From Streptomyces sp. HSG2 (GTDB taxonomy: Bacteria; Actinomycetota; Actinomycetes; Streptomycetales; Streptomycetaceae), in NCBI RefSeq assembly GCF_016598575.1, contig NZ_CP066801.1:4030001-4094000 (forward strand): a stretch of DNA of 64,000 nucleotides. The letters run 5' to 3'. The notes under the pieces are model-generated. The model saw nothing but the letters and a program-made list of their open reading frames with translations. It did not search any database and had not been told where the DNA came from. This document shows positions 31,427-40,125 of this stretch, piece after piece; position 1 is the stretch's first letter, and each line of letters starts with the position of its first letter. A program made the position numbers and the translations under genes.

Positions 31427-31436
31427 GCCGGTCGGG

Positions 31437-31460
31437 CGCGTACTGCGCACGGAGTACGCG
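31437..31460. promoter_or_regulatory. Inverted repeat between response regulator and RND permease genes
   Basis: CGCGTACT (31437-31444) and AGTACGCG (31453-31460) are perfect inverted copies with an 8-base spacer. It begins 11 bp past the regulator stop and 120 bp before the permease start. It may be a weak terminator or a binding site for the regulator. Confidence 0.45.
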
Positions 31461-31579
31461 GGCCCCGGGGAAGGGCACCTGCGGCCTAGGAAAGCGCGGT
31501 CCCGGATGGCCCAGGGTGTGGGTACGGGTGCCACCCGACGTACCTGCCTCGCCCCGGCCACGGAAGAGAGACCGGATCC

Positions 31580-34500
31580 ATGTCCTGGCTGTCCAGATTC
31601 AGCCTCGCGCAACGGGCCCTCATCGGGCTGATGTCGATCATCGCACTGGTCTTCGGCGCCATCGCGATACCCCAGCTCAAACAGCAGTTGCTGCCGACCC
31701 TCGAACTGCCCATGGTGTCGGTGATCGCGCCCTACCAGGGCGCCTCGCCCGAGGTGGTGGAGAAGCAGGTCGTCGAACCGCTGGAGAACAACCTGGAGGC
31801 CGTCGACGCCGTCACCGGCGTCACCTCCACGGCGAGCGAGGGCAACGCGGTGATCGTCGCGTCCTTCGACTACGGCGATGACAGCGGGCAGATCGTCGCC
31901 GACGTCCAGCGGGCCGTCAACCGTGCCCGGGCCGTCCTGCCCGACTCCGTCGACCCCCAGGTCGTGGCGGGCTCAACCGACGACATCCCGACCGTGGTGT
32001 TGTCCGCCGCCGCCTCCGACACCGATTCGCGGACGTTGGCCGACCGGCTCGACGCCACGGTCGTCCCGGCCCTGGAGGAGATCGACGGGGTCGCCCGGGT
32101 CACGGTGGACGGTGTCCGGGACCTGCAGGTCACCGTCACGCCCGACGAGGCGGCCCTCGCCAAGGCGGGCCTGACGGTCCAGAGCCTTCTCCAGGCCCTG
32201 CGCGAGGGCGGTGCCACGGTCCCGGCCGGCTCCTTCGACGAGGACGGCGCCAACCGCACCGTCCAGGTGGGCGGCGGCTTCACCGACCTGGACGGGATCC
32301 GGGATCTGACGATCGGGCGCGGCGACAAGAAGCCGGTCCGGCTGTCCGACGTGGCGAGCGTCGAGTCGGAGGAGGTCCGCGCCGACTCCCTCACGCGGAC
32401 CAACGGCAGCCCGAGCCTCGCCGTCTCCGTCGCCATGGAGCGCGACGGCAGCGCGGTCGCGATCTCCGAGGCGGTGCGGGAACGGCTTCCCGAGATGCGC
32501 CGTGACCTCGGCTCCGGGGCGGAGCTCACCGTCGTGAGCGACCAGGGGCCGGCGGTGTCGAAGGCCATCGAGGGGTTGACCACCGAAGGCGGGCTCGGTC
32601 TGCTCTTCGCCGTCGTGGTCATCCTGGTCTTCCTGGCCTCCGTCCGCTCGACCCTGGTGACCGCGGTCTCCATCCCGCTGTCGATCGTGCTGGCCCTGAT
32701 CGTCCTGTGGACCCGTGACCTTTCGTTGAACATGCTCACGCTGGGCGCGCTGACCATCGCCGTCGGCCGGGTCGTGGACGACTCCATCGTCGTGCTGGAG
32801 AACGTCAAACGGCACCTGGGCTATGGCGAGGAGCGGCGCGAGGCCATCCTCGGGGCCGTCCGCGAGGTGGCCGGCGCGGTCACCTCCTCCACGCTCACCA
32901 CCGTCGCCGTGTTCCTCCCGATCGGTCTGGTCGGAGGCATGGTGGGCGAGTTGTTCGGCTCGTTCAGCCTCACCGTCAGCGCCGCGCTGTTGGCATCGCT
33001 GCTGGTCTCGCTGACGGTGGTGCCGGTTCTGTCGTACTGGTTCCTGCGGGCGCCCAAGGGCACCCCCGAGGACGCCGACGAGGCGCGCCGGGTGGCGGAG
33101 GCGAAGGAGGCCCGCAGCCGCCTGCAGCGGGTCTATGTGCCGGTGCTGCGCTTCGCCACCCGGCGTCGGCTGGTCAGTGTGGCCGTCGCCATCGTCGTCC
33201 TCGTCGGCACCTTCGGCATGATGCCGCTGCTGAAGACCAACTTCTTCGACCCGGGCGACCAACGCGTCCTGACCATCAGGCAGGAGCTGGCCCCCGGAAC
33301 CAGCCTGGCGGCCACCGACGCGCAGGCGCGGCGGGTGGAGGAACTGCTCGCCGACACCGAGGGCGTCGAGGACCACCAGGTCACCATCGGCTCGTCCGGC
33401 TGGCGCGCGGCCTTCGGCGGCGCCACCGACAGCAACCAGGCGTCCTACCAGGTCATGGTCGAGGAATCGGCGTCCTACGAGGACGTACGGGACCGCGTCG
33501 AGGCGGGGCTCGCCGACCTCGAAGGCGTGGGCACCACCACCATCACGGCGGGCGACGGATTCGCCGCGCAGGATCTCGGCGTCGTCGTCACCGCAGGTGA
33601 CCCCGAGGTGCTGCGGGAGGCCTCCGAGCGGGTCCGGGAGGCCGTCGCCGGGCTCGACGACGTCACCGACGTGACCAGCGACCTGGCCCAGAGCGTGCCG
33701 CGGGTCTCGGTGCGCGCCGACGCCGGTGCCGCCGCGGCCGGGTTCACCCAGGAGAGCCTCGGTGCCGCCGTGGCGCTCGCGGTGCGCGGTGCCCCGGCCG
33801 CCACGGCGGTCCTGGACGGCGTCGAACGCGCGGTGGTGGTCCGCTCCGAACGGTCCGCGACGACCGTGGCGGAGCTGGAGGCCCTGCCGCTCGGTCCGGT
33901 GAAGCTCGGGGACGTCGCCACGGTGGAGCTGGTGGACGGCCCGGTGTCGGCCACCCGGATCGACGGTCGTCGCGCGGCCACCGTCACGGCACGACCGACG
34001 GCGGACAACACCGGCGCGGTCAGCGCCGCCCTCCAGGCCCGGCTGGCCGAGCTGGAGCTTCCGGAGGGGGCCACCGCCACCGTGGCCGGCGTGAGCGAGG
34101 ACCAGGACGAGGCCTTCGCCAGCCTGGGCCTGGCGATGCTGGCCGCCATCGCGATCGTGTTCCTGCTGCTGGTCGGCACCTTCCGGTCGCTCGCCCAGCC
34201 GCTGATCCTGCTGGTGTCCGTGCCGTTCGCGGCGACCGGCGCGATCGGTCTGCTCGTGGCGACGGGCACGCCGATGGGCGTGCCGGCGATGATCGGCATG
34301 CTCATGCTGATCGGCATCGTCGTCACCAACGCGATCGTGCTGATCGACCTGATCAACCAGTACCGGGCCCGGGGCCTCGGTGTGGTGGAGGCGGTCGTCG
34401 AGGGAGGCCGGCACCGGCTGCGGCCCATCCTGATGACCGCCCTGGCGACGATCTTCGCGCTGACGCCGATGGCCCTGGGCGTCACCGGCGAGGGTGGCTT

Positions 34501-34699
34501 CATCGCCCAGCCGCTGGCCGTAGTGGTGATCGGCGGTCTGATCACCTCGACGCTGCTGACGCTGCTCCTGGTGCCCACGCTCTACGCGATGCTGGAGCTG
34601 CGAAAGGAGCGCCGCCGGGACAAGCGCGAGGCCAAGCGGAAGGGCGGGGTTCCGCCGCAGGCGGCGCCCGAACCCGAGCCGGAGCCGGCACAGGCCTGA
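31580..34699 (+). CDS. RND-family efflux permease
   Basis: A 1039-residue proton-driven exporter of the AcrB-like class. It starts MSWLSRFSLAQRALIGLMSI; the first helix is followed by a large extracytoplasmic loop (PTLELPMVSVIAPYQGASPEVVEKQ), then a six-helix bundle with the proton-relay acidic pair in TIAVGRVVDDSIVVLENVKR. The second half repeats this plan. The C-terminus is basic, then Pro/Glu-rich. No membrane-fusion protein or outer-membrane channel gene is near, as expected in a Gram-positive. ATG 31580 follows GGAAGAGAG. It lies just downstream of the two-component pair and is the obvious candidate target; its substrate is unknown. Confidence 0.9.
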   Translation: MSWLSRFSLAQRALIGLMSIIALVFGAIAIPQLKQQLLPTLELPMVSVIAPYQGASPEVVEKQVVEPLENNLEAVDAVTGVTSTASEGNAVIVASFDYGDDSGQIVADVQRAVNRARAVLPDSVDPQVVAGSTDDIPTVVLSAAASDTDSRTLADRLDATVVPALEEIDGVARVTVDGVRDLQVTVTPDEAALAKAGLTVQSLLQALREGGATVPAGSFDEDGANRTVQVGGGFTDLDGIRDLTIGRGDKKPVRLSDVASVESEEVRADSLTRTNGSPSLAVSVAMERDGSAVAISEAVRERLPEMRRDLGSGAELTVVSDQGPAVSKAIEGLTTEGGLGLLFAVVVILVFLASVRSTLVTAVSIPLSIVLALIVLWTRDLSLNMLTLGALTIAVGRVVDDSIVVLENVKRHLGYGEERREAILGAVREVAGAVTSSTLTTVAVFLPIGLVGGMVGELFGSFSLTVSAALLASLLVSLTVVPVLSYWFLRAPKGTPEDADEARRVAEAKEARSRLQRVYVPVLRFATRRRLVSVAVAIVVLVGTFGMMPLLKTNFFDPGDQRVLTIRQELAPGTSLAATDAQARRVEELLADTEGVEDHQVTIGSSGWRAAFGGATDSNQASYQVMVEESASYEDVRDRVEAGLADLEGVGTTTITAGDGFAAQDLGVVVTAGDPEVLREASERVREAVAGLDDVTDVTSDLAQSVPRVSVRADAGAAAAGFTQESLGAAVALAVRGAPAATAVLDGVERAVVVRSERSATTVAELEALPLGPVKLGDVATVELVDGPVSATRIDGRRAATVTARPTADNTGAVSAALQARLAELELPEGATATVAGVSEDQDEAFASLGLAMLAAIAIVFLLLVGTFRSLAQPLILLVSVPFAATGAIGLLVATGTPMGVPAMIGMLMLIGIVVTNAIVLIDLINQYRARGLGVVEAVVEGGRHRLRPILMTALATIFALTPMALGVTGEGGFIAQPLAVVVIGGLITSTLLTLLLVPTLYAMLELRKERRRDKREAKRKGGVPPQAAPEPEPEPAQA

Positions 34700-34734
34700 C
34701 GACGGCGACGGGCGTCCGCGACGACCGAACGCGC

Positions 34735-34764
34735 AGGGCCCGCCCGGGAGACCGGGCGGGCCCT
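34735..34764. terminator. Bidirectional terminator between the RND gene and nadA
   Basis: AGGGCCCGCCCGG (34735-34747) pairs perfectly with 34752-34764, a 13-bp stem closed by a GAGA tetraloop. It lies between two convergent stop codons and is symmetrical, so it can serve both genes. Confidence 0.8.
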
Positions 34765-34781
34765 CGTGCGTCGGGCGGGCC

Positions 34782-35966
34782 CTAGGGGAGCGCCAGCATG
34801 CGCTCCAGGGCCAGTTTGGCGAAGGACTCCGTCTCCGGGTCCACCTCGATGCGGTTGACCAGGGCTCCCTCGGCCAGCGACTCCAGCGCCCAGACCAGGT
34901 GGGGCAGGTCGATCCGGTTCATGGTCGAGCAGAAGCACACCGTCCTGTCGAGGAAGACGATCTCCTTGTCCTCGGCCGCGAAACGATTCGCCAGCCGCCG
35001 GACCAGGTTCAACTCGGTGCCGATGGCCCACTTGGAGCCGGCCGGGGCCGCCTCCAGGGTCCTGATGATGTACTCGGTCGAGCCGACGTGGTCAGCGGCG
35101 GCCACGACTTCGTGTCGGCACTCGGGGTGCACCAGGACCTGGACGCCCGGTATCCGTCGGCGCACCTCCTCGACCGAGTCCAGGCCGAAGCGCCCGTGCA
35201 CCGAGCAGTGGCCCCGCCAGAGGATCATCTTCGCCTCGCGCAACCGCTCGACGCTGAGCCCGCCGCCGGGTCGGTGCGGGTTGTAGACGACGCAGTCGTC
35301 CAGCGACATGCCCATGTCGCGGACGGCGGTGTTCCGCCCCAGGTGCTGGTCGGGAAGGAAGAGGACCTTCGACCCCTGCTCGAAGGCCCAGTCCAAGGCG
35401 CGGCGCGCGTTGGAGGAGGTGCAGATCGTGCCGCCGTGCTTGCCGGTGAAGGCCTTGATGTCGGCGGAGGAGTTCATGTAGGAGACCGGCACGACCTGCT
35501 CGGCCACACCGGCGTCGGTCAGCACGTCCCAGCACTCGGCGACCTGTTCCGCCGTCGCCATGTCGGCCATCGAGCAGCCCGCCGCGAGGTCGGGCAGGAC
35601 CACCTTCTGGTCGTCGGACGTCAGGATGTCGGCGGACTCGGCCATGAAGTGCACGCCGCAGAAGACGATGTACTCGGCCTCGGGTCGTGCCGCCGCCTCC
35701 CGGGCCAGCTTGAAGGAGTCACCCGTGACGTCGGCGAACTGGATGACCTCGTCCCGCTGGTAGTGGTGACCGAGGACGAAGACGCGGTCGCCGAGCTTCT
35801 CCTTGGCGACGCGGGCGCGCTCCACCAGGTCCGGGTCGGACGGTGAGGGCAGGTCGCCGGGGCATTCGACGCCGCGCTCGCTTCTCGGGTCGGCCTCGCG
35901 GCCGAGCAGCAGCAGGGCGAGGGGCGTCGGCTGTACGTCGAGCTCCCGGGTCTGGGCGGTGGTCAC
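34782..35966 (-). CDS. nadA: Quinolinate synthase
   Basis: A 394-residue [4Fe-4S] enzyme condensing iminoaspartate with dihydroxyacetone phosphate to quinolinate in de novo NAD synthesis. Conserved blocks include VLGHHYQRDEVIQFADVTGDS, the cluster Cys in FCGVHFMAESADIL, VPVSYMNSSADIKAF, HPECRHEV and VCFCSTMNRI, giving the three ligands. The GTG at 35966 (VTTAQTRELDVQPTPLALLL) follows AAAGGG and matches related proteins better than ATG 36002. nadB and nadC are not in this window. A wide inverted repeat (35994-36030) lies in its promoter region. Confidence 0.93.
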   Translation of the reverse strand: MTTAQTRELDVQPTPLALLLLGREADPRSERGVECPGDLPSPSDPDLVERARVAKEKLGDRVFVLGHHYQRDEVIQFADVTGDSFKLAREAAARPEAEYIVFCGVHFMAESADILTSDDQKVVLPDLAAGCSMADMATAEQVAECWDVLTDAGVAEQVVPVSYMNSSADIKAFTGKHGGTICTSSNARRALDWAFEQGSKVLFLPDQHLGRNTAVRDMGMSLDDCVVYNPHRPGGGLSVERLREAKMILWRGHCSVHGRFGLDSVEEVRRRIPGVQVLVHPECRHEVVAAADHVGSTEYIIRTLEAAPAGSKWAIGTELNLVRRLANRFAAEDKEIVFLDRTVCFCSTMNRIDLPHLVWALESLAEGALVNRIEVDPETESFAKLALERMLALP

Positions 35967-35993
35967 GGCACGCACCCTTTCTACTTTTCGTCT

Positions 35994-36030
35994 AACTGAC
36001 AATATCTATGATAGCTGGTTCGTGTCAGTT
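35994..36030. promoter_or_regulatory. Inverted repeat in the nadA promoter region
   Basis: AACTGACA (35994-36001) and TGTCAGTT (36023-36030) are perfect inverted copies 29 bp apart, in an unusually AT-rich stretch with AATATCTATGATAG between them. It is 28-64 bp upstream of the nadA start. A NAD-responsive repressor would be a reasonable owner, but no regulator is identified here. Confidence 0.5.
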
Positions 36031-36304
36031 TGACGACGTCCATAGTGTCGATGTGACGTGAATCCCGACCGGCGGGCTCCGCACGTCGTGCCCCCGCCCG
36101 TGCGCCGTGTCCGCGCCCGGCGCGTCCCCGGTCGGCCCACGCTCTCCCCCGGGGCGACCCCGGGTCCCTGCCCGGCGGGCGTCCCGTGTGCGAGCATGAG
36201 GAGGGAAGCCGAGGAACGGGCCGGGCCCCGCCCGGAATGAATCGCGGCCCCCGTCGGTTGCAACCGTCGGCAAGCAGTCTCCGTACAACCCGGGAGAGAT
36301 GTAG

Positions 36305-36661
36305 ATGTCCGTATCGGACGAGACCACCACCGTCACCGACGGCATCATCCTGACCGACGCCGCGGCGGCCAAGGTCAAGGCGCTGCTCGACCAGGAAGGC
36401 CGGGACGATCTGGCGCTCCGCGTCGCCGTCCAGCCCGGTGGCTGCTCGGGCCTGCGCTACCAGCTCTTCTTCGACGAGCGTTCCCTCGACGGGGACGTGG
36501 AGAAGGACTTCGACGGAGTCAAGGTCGTCACCGACCGGATGAGCGCACCGTACCTGGGCGGGGCCACGATCGACTTCGTCGACACCATCGAGAAGCAGGG
36601 CTTCACGATCGACAACCCGAACGCCAGCGGGTCCTGCGCCTGCGGCGACTCCTTCAACTGA
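36305..36661 (+). CDS. erpA: Iron-sulfur cluster insertion protein, ErpA/HesB/IscA type
   Basis: A 118-residue A-type Fe-S carrier. The three conserved cluster Cys are visible: one in QPGGCSGLRYQLFFDE and two in NASGSCACGDSFN at the C-terminus. DRMSAPYLGGATIDFVD is also typical. It delivers clusters to apo-enzymes; the neighbouring nadA product is itself a [4Fe-4S] enzyme, and a cysteine desulfurase is encoded 4 kb away. ATG 36305 follows GAGAGATGTAG. It is monocistronic and divergent from nadA. Confidence 0.93.
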   Translation: MSVSDETTTVTDGIILTDAAAAKVKALLDQEGRDDLALRVAVQPGGCSGLRYQLFFDERSLDGDVEKDFDGVKVVTDRMSAPYLGGATIDFVDTIEKQGFTIDNPNASGSCACGDSFN

Positions 36662-36700
36662 GGCGGACGAGGCGGGGCCCCGGGGCCCCGCCTCGCCGCG

Positions 36701-38740
36701 TCAACCCGCCGCCGAGAGTTCGGGCAGCCGGGCCGCGCTCTCGGCGCGTGCGATCCGCTCCCCGTCGGAGCCCACCACGATCCGGTCGCCCAGAGGCTCC
36801 TCCAGGGCGACGGTCAGTTCCTGCTCCGTGGCGATCAGGATGCACACCTGCCCGGCCTTGCGGGTCTCGGTCACCGAGACGACCACCTCGTCCGGCCCCT
36901 CCACCGCCGCCGCGGCGTACCGCGCGCACACGCCCCCGGTGAACCGCACCGTCAGCTCGGATCCGGTCGCGGAGTACCCGTGGACCTCCACGTTCCGGGG
37001 TGCGGAGGCCGACGCCGGTTCCTCCGTCGGCTCGTCGGCGGGGAGGGGAGCCGCCAGGTGGGCCGGGTCCACCGCCGGATACGTCACGGTCAGGCTGTCC
37101 GCCGAGCCCTCCGGCCGGACCTCGAAGAGCCAGGACGGCACCAGGGCCGACCGGCCCTCCACCGAGTGCTCGGCGAGGCCGAAGACCGCCTCGTCGACGG
37201 TGATCGTCGTCCGGTCCGGAACCCCCGCGCCGGGATCGCAGGCGGCCGACGTCCGGGGCTCTCGCGGGCCCTCCGTCAGCGGCACCGGAGTGGCGCAGTC
37301 CACGACGAACGTCGCCCCCGCCACCCCCGGAGCCGCGTTCATCAGGGCGAGGGTCTCCTCCGCGCCCAGTACCGGGTAGGTGTCCCCAGGGGCAGGTGCC
37401 TTGAGTCGGCCGGCGCCCCCGACCGGCTCGCCCGAGGCGTCGACTGACACCCCGGTGGTCCAGCCGTAGGTGGGCAGACCGTCGACCACCGGATCGGCGT
37501 TGACCGTGCGTACGGCCCCCGAGACCTGGCCGGCGTCCAGCTCGGCGTCCCGCTGGCCGACCGCGTCCAGCACCGGCGTGGCCGCGCGCATCGCCACGCC
37601 CTCGTCGACCGGCTCCACGGCCCCGGGCACCGACTCGGACGGCGGGACCGCACAGGAGGCTCCCTTGGGACAGTCGTCCGTGCCGGGCACCGACTGGTGG
37701 AACGTCCAGGCGCCCGGGGCCTCCACGTCGACCCGCAGCACCGGCCCCGCGCCGTCCTTGACCACGCCCGCCGTCCAGGAGTCGCCGCGGCGCACCGGCG
37801 TGGAGTCGATGCCGAGCGCATCGGCCAGCCGGGCCACCTCCTCGGCGGTGGTCTCGCCCTCCGCCCGGTACACGGCCGCCGAGCCCGGCCCCTCGGGCAG
37901 GGGCCCGTCCGCCCGATAGACCACGCCGTTCGGGTCGGGTTCGCCGGGGGCCACGCCGTTCGGGTCGGTCTCGACCTGAGCCGCTCGGCCCGGGACCGTG
38001 TGGCCGTCCAGGGTCAGAGGCGGCGGGTCCCCGGCTCCGCGGGCCGCGGCGTCCGCGTCGCCACCCGCCGGGGCGGACCCGGCCGAGGCGGACCCGGCCA
38101 GGTAGGCGCCCCCGCCGCCGATCAGCAGCACTGCCGTGGCGACGGACGCGGCCACCACCGACGGCCGTCGTCGGCGCCGGGGGCCCGCCCCGGCCGATCG
38201 CCGTTCGTCCTCCGGGGCGGCGCCGGGTTCCTCCGCCGGGTCGGGCCTTCCCGTCCGGCCCTTCGGCGGGTCCGCCGACCCGGGGCCGGTCGGCGTCTCC
38301 GTCGTCGAGGTGTCGGCGGTCCGCCTCCCCGCGCGGGGCGTGGGCGGGGGAACGGGCCCGGCGGCCGGCGCGGCCCCGGCGGTCGCCAAGTCCGCCTCGA
38401 CCGCCGTCGGGTGCCCCTCGGCCGCTGTGTCGCGCTCGACCGCGGGGGCGGACGGCGCCGGGTTCGCCCGATCCGCCTCGGGCGCCTCCCCCGCGACGTC
38501 GTCCCCCGCGCGCCCCTCCTCCCGGTGCGCCGCGTGGGGGACTTCGGCCCTCCCCCCGTCGGTCCCGGTCGGTCGCACGCTCCGAGGCGGGCCCCCGCCC
38601 TCCTCCCGGGCGGGGTCGACGGCGTCGGGGTCCCCCGACGCCGCCCGGGGCCGGGATGGGGCCGTCCGCTCCGGCGCGGGGCCGGACGGATCGTCGGGAC
38701 GGGCCTCGGCGTCGTCGTGGTCGGGTCGCTCGTGCTTCAC
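36701..38740 (-). CDS. Large Pro/Ala/Glu-rich membrane-anchored protein of unknown function
   Basis: A 679-residue protein. Residues 1-190 are low-complexity (Pro, Ala, Glu, Asp, Arg) and probably cytosolic; a basic stretch (PRRRRRPSVVAASVATAVLLIGG) leads into a single membrane helix near residue 200. The extracellular 470 residues have two fairly ordered halves with Cys (TDDCPKGASCAVPP, FVVDCATPVPL) and many acidic residues. A short repeat, DPNGV, occurs twice. The GTG at 38740 (VKHERPDHDDAEARP) follows GAGGAGCG and beats the longer Arg/Gly-rich upstream frame. I do not recognise a family; the topology suggests a cell-surface protein. It is convergent with erpA. Confidence 0.75.
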   Translation of the reverse strand: MKHERPDHDDAEARPDDPSGPAPERTAPSRPRAASGDPDAVDPAREEGGGPPRSVRPTGTDGGRAEVPHAAHREEGRAGDDVAGEAPEADRANPAPSAPAVERDTAAEGHPTAVEADLATAGAAPAAGPVPPPTPRAGRRTADTSTTETPTGPGSADPPKGRTGRPDPAEEPGAAPEDERRSAGAGPRRRRRPSVVAASVATAVLLIGGGGAYLAGSASAGSAPAGGDADAAARGAGDPPPLTLDGHTVPGRAAQVETDPNGVAPGEPDPNGVVYRADGPLPEGPGSAAVYRAEGETTAEEVARLADALGIDSTPVRRGDSWTAGVVKDGAGPVLRVDVEAPGAWTFHQSVPGTDDCPKGASCAVPPSESVPGAVEPVDEGVAMRAATPVLDAVGQRDAELDAGQVSGAVRTVNADPVVDGLPTYGWTTGVSVDASGEPVGGAGRLKAPAPGDTYPVLGAEETLALMNAAPGVAGATFVVDCATPVPLTEGPREPRTSAACDPGAGVPDRTTITVDEAVFGLAEHSVEGRSALVPSWLFEVRPEGSADSLTVTYPAVDPAHLAAPLPADEPTEEPASASAPRNVEVHGYSATGSELTVRFTGGVCARYAAAAVEGPDEVVVSVTETRKAGQVCILIATEQELTVALEEPLGDRIVVGSDGERIARAESAARLPELSAAG

Positions 38741-39102
38741 CGCATCGCTCCTCGGTCCGTCGGCGGGGACGACGGTGGGACGCGGTCGGCGGACCATCGG
38801 TTCCCCACGCCGCCGAAGACGACCCGGACGGCCGCTCGCCGGCGCGCGAACGGTAGCCCGAGCGAGGGGACCGCCCACACCGCGAAGTGGTGCTCTTCCT
38901 CGCCCCGTCGGCGAGCCCCGCCCCCTTCCCCCGGGGCGGGGGCCGGGGAGGGAAGGAGAGGGCTCGCCGGGCACGTGCCGCGGACTCCGGCCGGTTCGTG
39001 ATGGTACATCCCGCTTTCTCGTGGTTCGGTTCCCTTCAACCTCACCCCGGCCAACGGGTAGCGTGAACCGTCAACCCGCCTCCCCCCTGGAGAGTCCACG
39101 CC
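38741..39102. other. Divergent intergenic region, 362 bp
   Basis: This region lies between the large membrane protein (minus) and the sugar-kinase gene (plus). It contains only low-complexity high-GC sequence and the promoter-proximal leader of the kinase gene. I see no conserved element or small gene. Confidence 0.5.
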
Positions 39103-40077
39103 GTGCGCATCGCAGTCACCGGCTCCATCGCGACCGACCACCTCATGACCTTCCCCGGCCGTTTCGCCGACCAGCTGGTCGCGGACCAGCTGCACGCGGT
39201 CTCACTCTCCTTCCTGGTGGACGGGCTCGACGTCCGCCGTGGCGGTGTCGCGGCCAACATCGCCTTCGGCATGGGCCAGCTCGGCACCCGCCCGGTGCTG
39301 GTCGGGGCCGCCGGATCGGACTTCGACGAGTACCGGGCCTGGTTGGAGCGGCACGGGGTGGACACGGACTCCGTCCGGATCTCCGAGACGCTGCACACCG
39401 CCCGTTTCGTCTGCACCACGGACGCCGACCACAACCAGATCGGCTCCTTCTACACCGGAGCCATGAGCGAAGCCCGCCTCATCGAGCTCAAGACGGTCGC
39501 CGATCGGGTCGGCGGCGTCGACCTCGTCCTCATCGGGGCCGACGACCCGGAGGCCATGCTGAGGCACACCGAGGAGTGCCGCTCCCGATCCATCCCCTTC
39601 GCCGCCGACTTCTCGCAGCAGATCGCCCGGATGGACGGGGAGGAGATCCGCATCCTCCTGGACGGCGCCCGGTACCTCTTCTCCAACGAGTACGAGAAGG
39701 GCCTGATCGAGTCCAAGACGGGTTGGAGCGACGGAGAGATCCTCGAACGGGTCGGCCACCGCGTCACCACGCTCGGTTCCCGAGGGGTGCGTGTCGAGCG
39801 GGCGGGCGAGGCCTCGATCGAGGTCGGGTGCGCGGAGGAGGAGCGCAGGGCCGATCCCACGGGTGTCGGCGACGCCTTCCGCGCCGGCTTCCTCTCCGGT
39901 CTCGCCTGGGGCGTCTCGCTGCGGCGGGCCGCCGAGGTGGGATGCATGCTGGCCACGCTCGTCATCGAGACCGTGGGCACCCAGGAGTACCAGCTCCGCC
40001 GCGCGCACTTCATGGACCGCTTCGTCAAGGCGTACGGCCACGACGCCGCCGCCGAGGTCCGCGCCCACCTCGCGTAG
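39103..40077 (+). CDS. Ribokinase/PfkB-family kinase, probable adenosine kinase
   Basis: A 324-residue cytosolic sugar/nucleoside kinase. It opens MRIAVTGSIATDHLMTFPGRF, and the family motifs are visible: GGVAANIAFGMGQLG near residue 47 and the C-terminal anion-hole/catalytic DPTGVGDAFRAGFLSG. The N-terminus closely resembles actinobacterial adenosine kinase AdoK, whose gene in mycobacteria also lies near ctaC and the HesB gene, so phosphorylation of adenosine to AMP is the best guess. The GTG start at 39103 agrees with that family. The motif has Pro-Thr where many PfkB proteins have other residues, as seen in AdoK relatives. Confidence 0.88.
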   Translation: MRIAVTGSIATDHLMTFPGRFADQLVADQLHAVSLSFLVDGLDVRRGGVAANIAFGMGQLGTRPVLVGAAGSDFDEYRAWLERHGVDTDSVRISETLHTARFVCTTDADHNQIGSFYTGAMSEARLIELKTVADRVGGVDLVLIGADDPEAMLRHTEECRSRSIPFAADFSQQIARMDGEEIRILLDGARYLFSNEYEKGLIESKTGWSDGEILERVGHRVTTLGSRGVRVERAGEASIEVGCAEEERRADPTGVGDAFRAGFLSGLAWGVSLRRAAEVGCMLATLVIETVGTQEYQLRRAHFMDRFVKAYGHDAAAEVRAHLA

Positions 40078-40125
40078 TCCCGGCGTGGTCCGGTCCGCGC
40101 GAGACCGGCGCGCCCGGACCACGCC

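Noticed and set aside
31973..34414. Minus-strand 813-codon frame opposite the RND permease
   Set aside because: His/Asp/Gln/Gly-rich antisense shadow; no recognisable domain, and the sense frame is a textbook RND protein.
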